A DNA stretch of 64,000 nt from Gelatoporia subvermispora B (Eukaryota; Basidiomycota; Agaricomycetes; Polyporales; Gelatoporiaceae), in assembly GCA_000320605.2 (NCBI GenBank), contig KB445793.1, forward strand, positions 2,066,803 through 2,130,802. The letters are read 5' to 3'. Below are positions 59,901 through 64,000 of this stretch, in pieces. A program made the translations under genes and the position numbers. Positions within the stretch are counted from its first letter, which is position 1. The number at the start of each line of letters is the position of its first letter. The notes beneath the pieces are model-generated. The model saw only the letters and a program-made list of their open reading frames with translations. It did not search any database and was not told the origin of the DNA.

Positions 59901-62900
59901 AAGCAAGATGTCAATGACCGTCTCAGAGTGGTCGGACTGAAAAGTTGCCTCGACCGATTCGACCTGAGGCATGTGTACTTCCTGCAACCAATCGTAGATC
60001 GGGCGTAGAAGGTGATGCTCCACCCCCTTCGTACTGGACCAATCACGTAGCTGCTCCGAAGCCGCAATGAGATGCTCGTTGCTTTGCGTGATCAGAGTGG
60101 CTTCGGCTGTATGACAAATCAGCTTCTACTTCACCCTTCACAGTTCCGTACTTACAGTCCAGTAACACGCATCTACTTGTCTTGCTAACGTTCTTTGCAG
60201 TCTCCGAAAGTTGATCCGCGAGCGCTTGAGACGCTTGAATGAGGCACTGTAACTCCTCCAAGAGAGTCACAGGGATATTTGCCTCCGACAGGTGCTGCTG
60301 ATACAACTGCAAGTGATGGTGAGCCTCTTCAAGAGCATGAGCCAACTTGGCCATATCAGCTCCGAGCTGGCGTAGGTGCTCTAAGATGTGTGGACCCGAC
60401 ACATCCACCACTTGAGAGGAGCGCATGACACGCACACGTGCGATCAAGCCCTGCAGTTTCTGGAATTCGCTCAATACGTCGCAGACACTATCGAAATGTG
60501 AGCGAAAGCAGTGATATTAGGTGACAGTGAACATACCTCAACCGAGCTTCCAAAGCGATTGAGAGACCAGACTCCAGGAGCATCAGGGCGCGCAGTAGGT
60601 CACGACCTGAGATATCGGAGTGATGATTGGACAGCGAATTCCGGAGCTCTGGTATAACAGCCGAAATCCGGTGGAAGTAATCCTCCGCCTTAGAAAGGGA
60701 AGGCCTGAGGTACGCGGGTACGTCAGCCGCGGGCCTCTCTCGGATCCACCTGCGACTACGAAGAAGCTCCAAGATTTCAGGCTTCATATTGGGGGCGAAG
60801 CCTAGGCGCTTCAGCTCCTTCAGCAGGTCACTCCATGCTTTCCTTTTGCGCCCGAGTAAGGCCTTGACGAACTTCGTCTTCTGGTCGGTAGTCATGTCGG
60901 AAGGAGGCGCTGACCCCGCCAGAGTCTTCGTCGTGGTGATGACTTCGACGGCCAGGCTGTCCACTTCCTTCGGCGACAACGCATTGATCCCACCGCAGAC
61001 ACGTTCGCAAATGAGGCTCTGGAAGTTACGGAATGTCCTCGCTAGGTTGGCCAGGTGGGCAGGTAAGCCAGGTCTACCGCTGTATTCCGGTAGCGGATGT
61101 TCCGCCTCCGATGCGAGCGACACGGGAGGGTAGCTAGACGGCGCCACATCCGCGACCTCGCTGATATGCGTGAAGAATCCGGTGACAGGCTGATGGAGCA
61201 CGTCTCGGAACTTGCGGATACATTTGTACAGTTGACGATGTGTCCGCTGGGCACTTTGTTTGAGGGCGTGGACATTGATGTCTTTCCAGCTTGCGAGCTT
61301 GATGAAGTCCCGAATTTCCTTCTCCAGTTCCGACTGCTGCTTTGAAAGAGCATTAGAGACGTGTGGCGAGAATTGAGCGTAGAACTGTCGGGTATGATGC
61401 AGAAGACGTTGAATACGAAGTAAGCCAGAACCTTCGCCCTCCATGTGAAGATGACCGATGTAGGATTCAAAGCCGCGCATCAGTCTCATGCGTGCATCGA
61501 ACTGACCCAGCGGACTCGAGGTCACGAAGTCATCCAGGAGTGGGACGAGATTATCAAGGTATGCGGTTAGGTGTCCGTCGTGATGGGAGTCCTCCTCGTG
61601 CGCCGCTAGTCCACCACGCACAACCACCTCATATAACCTGAACCACCACTCTGATGTTCCTTCAGCAAACGTCTTGGCTTCTGTGCGCAGAAGATCTTGC
61701 CAGCAGGCTAACTCCAGACGGCGCCAGTCTACGATGAGGCTTGTCAATTGCTGTTGATAGCTCTTGAGGGTGTTCTCTCGGTTGGCATACATTTCCCAGT
61801 CATCTGTCTGCAGCAACAATTGCTCCAATGCCGATAGGAACTTCGGGACTGGACTGTGAAGATTGAACTCCGTGATAGTGACGCAGCGGGTTACCAGGTG
61901 CTGGAGTACCATTTGATCGGGCCATTCTTGAACAAGGATCTCTAAGCGGCTCCGCAAGGACTGAAGAACTTCCAGTGCCTTCCGCGATTCTGGGACATTT
62001 GCGTCGGAATAGAAGTTGTAAGGCCGGCGCTCTGATGCTGCGGAACCTGATAGAAGTCCGTCAAGAGTCGTATCGAGTAGGCATATTTGGAACCCTCGGC
62101 TAATAAGGTCAATCGATTCTGGGAGGGTTGTCCGTGCAGAGATTTTGGCTACTAGAGCGCGGCGGAAATGTGTAAAAAGCCAGGACATATGGTCACGATT
62201 TTCTCCTTGATTTGCAAACATGACGTTATGCATCGAGGCGAGCTGTATAGATTGGGGAGTATCCACCAGTAATGTAGGACGATGAGACTTCTGCTCTTGG
62301 ATCGACTCGTCATCGAAAACGTCCTCGTACTGGGGGAACAAAGTCAAGAATTCCTCTTCCTCCAAGTCGGCATCGGCAGAAGCATCGTGTTGACGGTATA
62401 GGGTTTGGGCCGCCCGTTCCCTGTCTTCTTGTCTTGCACGGTCAATAGCCCAAAAGCCAAAGGCCTGTTCGTATAGAGCCTTGAGCGTCTGCAGATGTGC
62501 CGCACTGTGGCCAATGAAGGCGCGTTCCATGCCGACCGCAGCGACTTTCGCTAGCAAGCCTGTCAATGCCAACTCCGAGGCTGCGCCAGTAGTCTCCGTT
62601 TCACACAGCAATCGCACACTTCTGACGGAGGGAGAAATCACCAATGCTGACGCAAAGGACAGTGTGTCTCCGACGTCGCTCTCGGCTGATCTTGTCGCAT
62701 CTGCCAATAGACGTAGTCCTAGCTTAAATCCTGAAAGTGCGAGCTCCAAGGGTCCGTTGATGTCGGCAAAAGCGGAGTGCGCCGTGTCTAGTCGTTGAAG
62801 GAACGCAGAGATCGACTCTTGTATGACTTGCTCGCGCATCGTAGTACCTGGTTCCTGGTTTTCCAGACTGATTACAAGAGCGTCGATCTTCGTGGGAGAT

Positions 62901-64000
62901 ATGACGTGTGCGATGAATTGCGAGACTTCGGTCCAGTACGCATGGAGTGCGGCAACGTCTTCTCTTGGTGGGTAGAATGCCGTGGAGTTGCTGGCGGCAT
63001 GGTCTCGTGCATCGGACAACAGTGCATCAAGATATGTAACGATCCAGCCATCACGGAACCCGTATCTGCGCAGGGAATGTTGACGGTGCAACTCGATCTG
63101 CATCTTCAGCGCTGTCTGCTGGCAATCCCAAAACTCCTGTGCACACTGCCGCATGGATAGCGGGTCGACAGGTGCATCTGGAACATAGAGATCGAGCAGG
63201 AGTTGGCAAAGGGCGATCCAGCTACGTCCTAGAAGGCGCGAGGAAGAATCTAGATCACGCGTAATGGACAGCTGATGAAGCACCGGACGAAGATGCCGTT
63301 TGTATGCAGCACTAAAGTTGTCACTCTGCCTTGCGTCCAGATCGACGATCAGCGAGTCCAGGGACGTCCAAGAAGGAATGGATCCGTCTGCGAAACAAGA
63401 GGCAACCTATAGGGTCTCCGTAAGCCATCTGTGACAAGCAACGGGCAGAAGAGTCCCACCACAGCCACGAGATACGTGAGCAATCGTTCAAGTTGTATCT
63501 GGCGCGTTGTCCCTTCGAGAAGACCGGTATGGAAAATTTGGAGACGATGACGCAAATATTCATTGTAAGAATCGAGCATGATTAACGGTCTTGAGGTCCA
63601 GTCACTGCGCTCACGTTGTCAACTCCTGTCAAAGAATGTATGAGAAGAGACTAACCAGGCTTCGGATGTGCTACACAGCTCGAACGCTCGACAGAGAACA
63701 GAAGGTCCTTCTACCTGTCGGATACACGTCAGATCATTTCAGGTTCGCATGGGGGGCGATTCGGATGCCTTACGTCTACGACGGTGGGAATACTCCACAC
63801 AAAGCGCAACCATTGTCGGACTGTGTCGACGATCACCGGTCTTCTTGCTGTAGTCTGCCTCAGTAGCATATTTTTTGACGGGGGAGGATACGTACGCGAT
63901 GCAGATCCCTGCAACCAAAGTAATTGTTGATACCTAGTCAGACGTGACAGCGGCCATTGACGAGATTGTACGCCAATGTGGAGAAGCGATTGCAAAGAGC
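56925..64000 (-). CDS. MDN1: Midasin (AAA-ATPase of 60S biogenesis), C-terminal part
   Basis: The gene enters from the right edge and ends at 56925, covering roughly the last 2,300 residues of a protein near 5,000; the six AAA modules lie outside the window. Large exons span about 60488-63283 and 56925-60100, with short introns near 60108-60156, 60475-60535 and beyond 63.3 kb. The helical linker is followed by a very long Asp/Glu/Gly/Gln-rich region (about 59500 down to 58000) and then the MIDAS/VWA domain, with the metal-binding DDSKSMSE (DxSxS) at about 57551-57575, IAKFGDSVEVLHGF and IIISDGICQD. Midasin pulls assembly factors off pre-60S ribosomes in the nucleus. No frameshift is seen. Confidence 0.93.

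Overview
This window is nuclear DNA of a filamentous basidiomycete, most likely an agaricomycete close to the wood-decay polypores. The evidence is dense short introns (mostly 48-65 nt, GT-AG), fungal proteins (glucoamylase with a starch-binding domain, fungal VDAC, a Ysc84-type protein), basidiomycete-type families (DUF6534 membrane protein, EF-hand/ZZ protein, expanded P450 and UDP-glycosyltransferases), and a tRNA-Lys carrying a nuclear-type intron. The lineage is an inference from gene content. All gene models were spliced by eye, so exon edges are approximate unless given as exact.

Layout. 1-6 kb: 3' end of a large EF-hand/zinc-finger gene and a coiled-coil nuclear-type protein. 7-19 kb: a PLP aminotransferase, a GroES-type reductase, a two-TM protein and two tandem UDP-glycosyltransferases. 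19-30 kb: a gene-poor accessory stretch with tRNA-Lys(CTT), a DUF6534 membrane protein, a cupin, three tiny secreted-peptide genes, a dead P450 tail and one intact P450. 30-48 kb: mostly housekeeping genes: dynactin p62, a two-TM protein, glucoamylase, GCFC/PAXBP1-like, Rad60-like, RanGAP, VDAC, a Cdc25/rhodanese-like phosphatase and COX20. 48-53 kb: an aquaglyceroporin and a 2.7-kb stretch with no firm gene but an imperfect tandem repeat. 53-64 kb: Ysc84/LSB3-like, an ENPP-type phosphodiesterase and the C-terminal half of midasin, which runs off the right edge.

Most interesting signal. On the minus strand between 23.4 and 27.1 kb lie three tiny genes (42-48 codons). Each has a first exon of exactly 85 nt encoding a signal peptide, a phase-1 intron of 56-63 nt, and a very short second exon with two cysteines and a Cys-Pro-Pro motif. 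They look like divergent paralogues of a small secreted-peptide family. They are interleaved with an intact P450 and a P450 tail fragment that has lost its heme cysteine, which suggests duplication of a P450-plus-peptide module. Nearby tailoring-type genes (P450, two UGTs, cupin, reductase, aminotransferase) make a specialised-metabolism neighbourhood possible but unproven.

Other points: microexons of 12 and 14 nt side by side in the DUF6534 gene, a 14-nt microexon holding the catalytic threonine of the ENPP gene, a GC-AG intron in the glucoamylase gene, and a 155-bp divergent promoter between the GCFC and Rad60-like genes.
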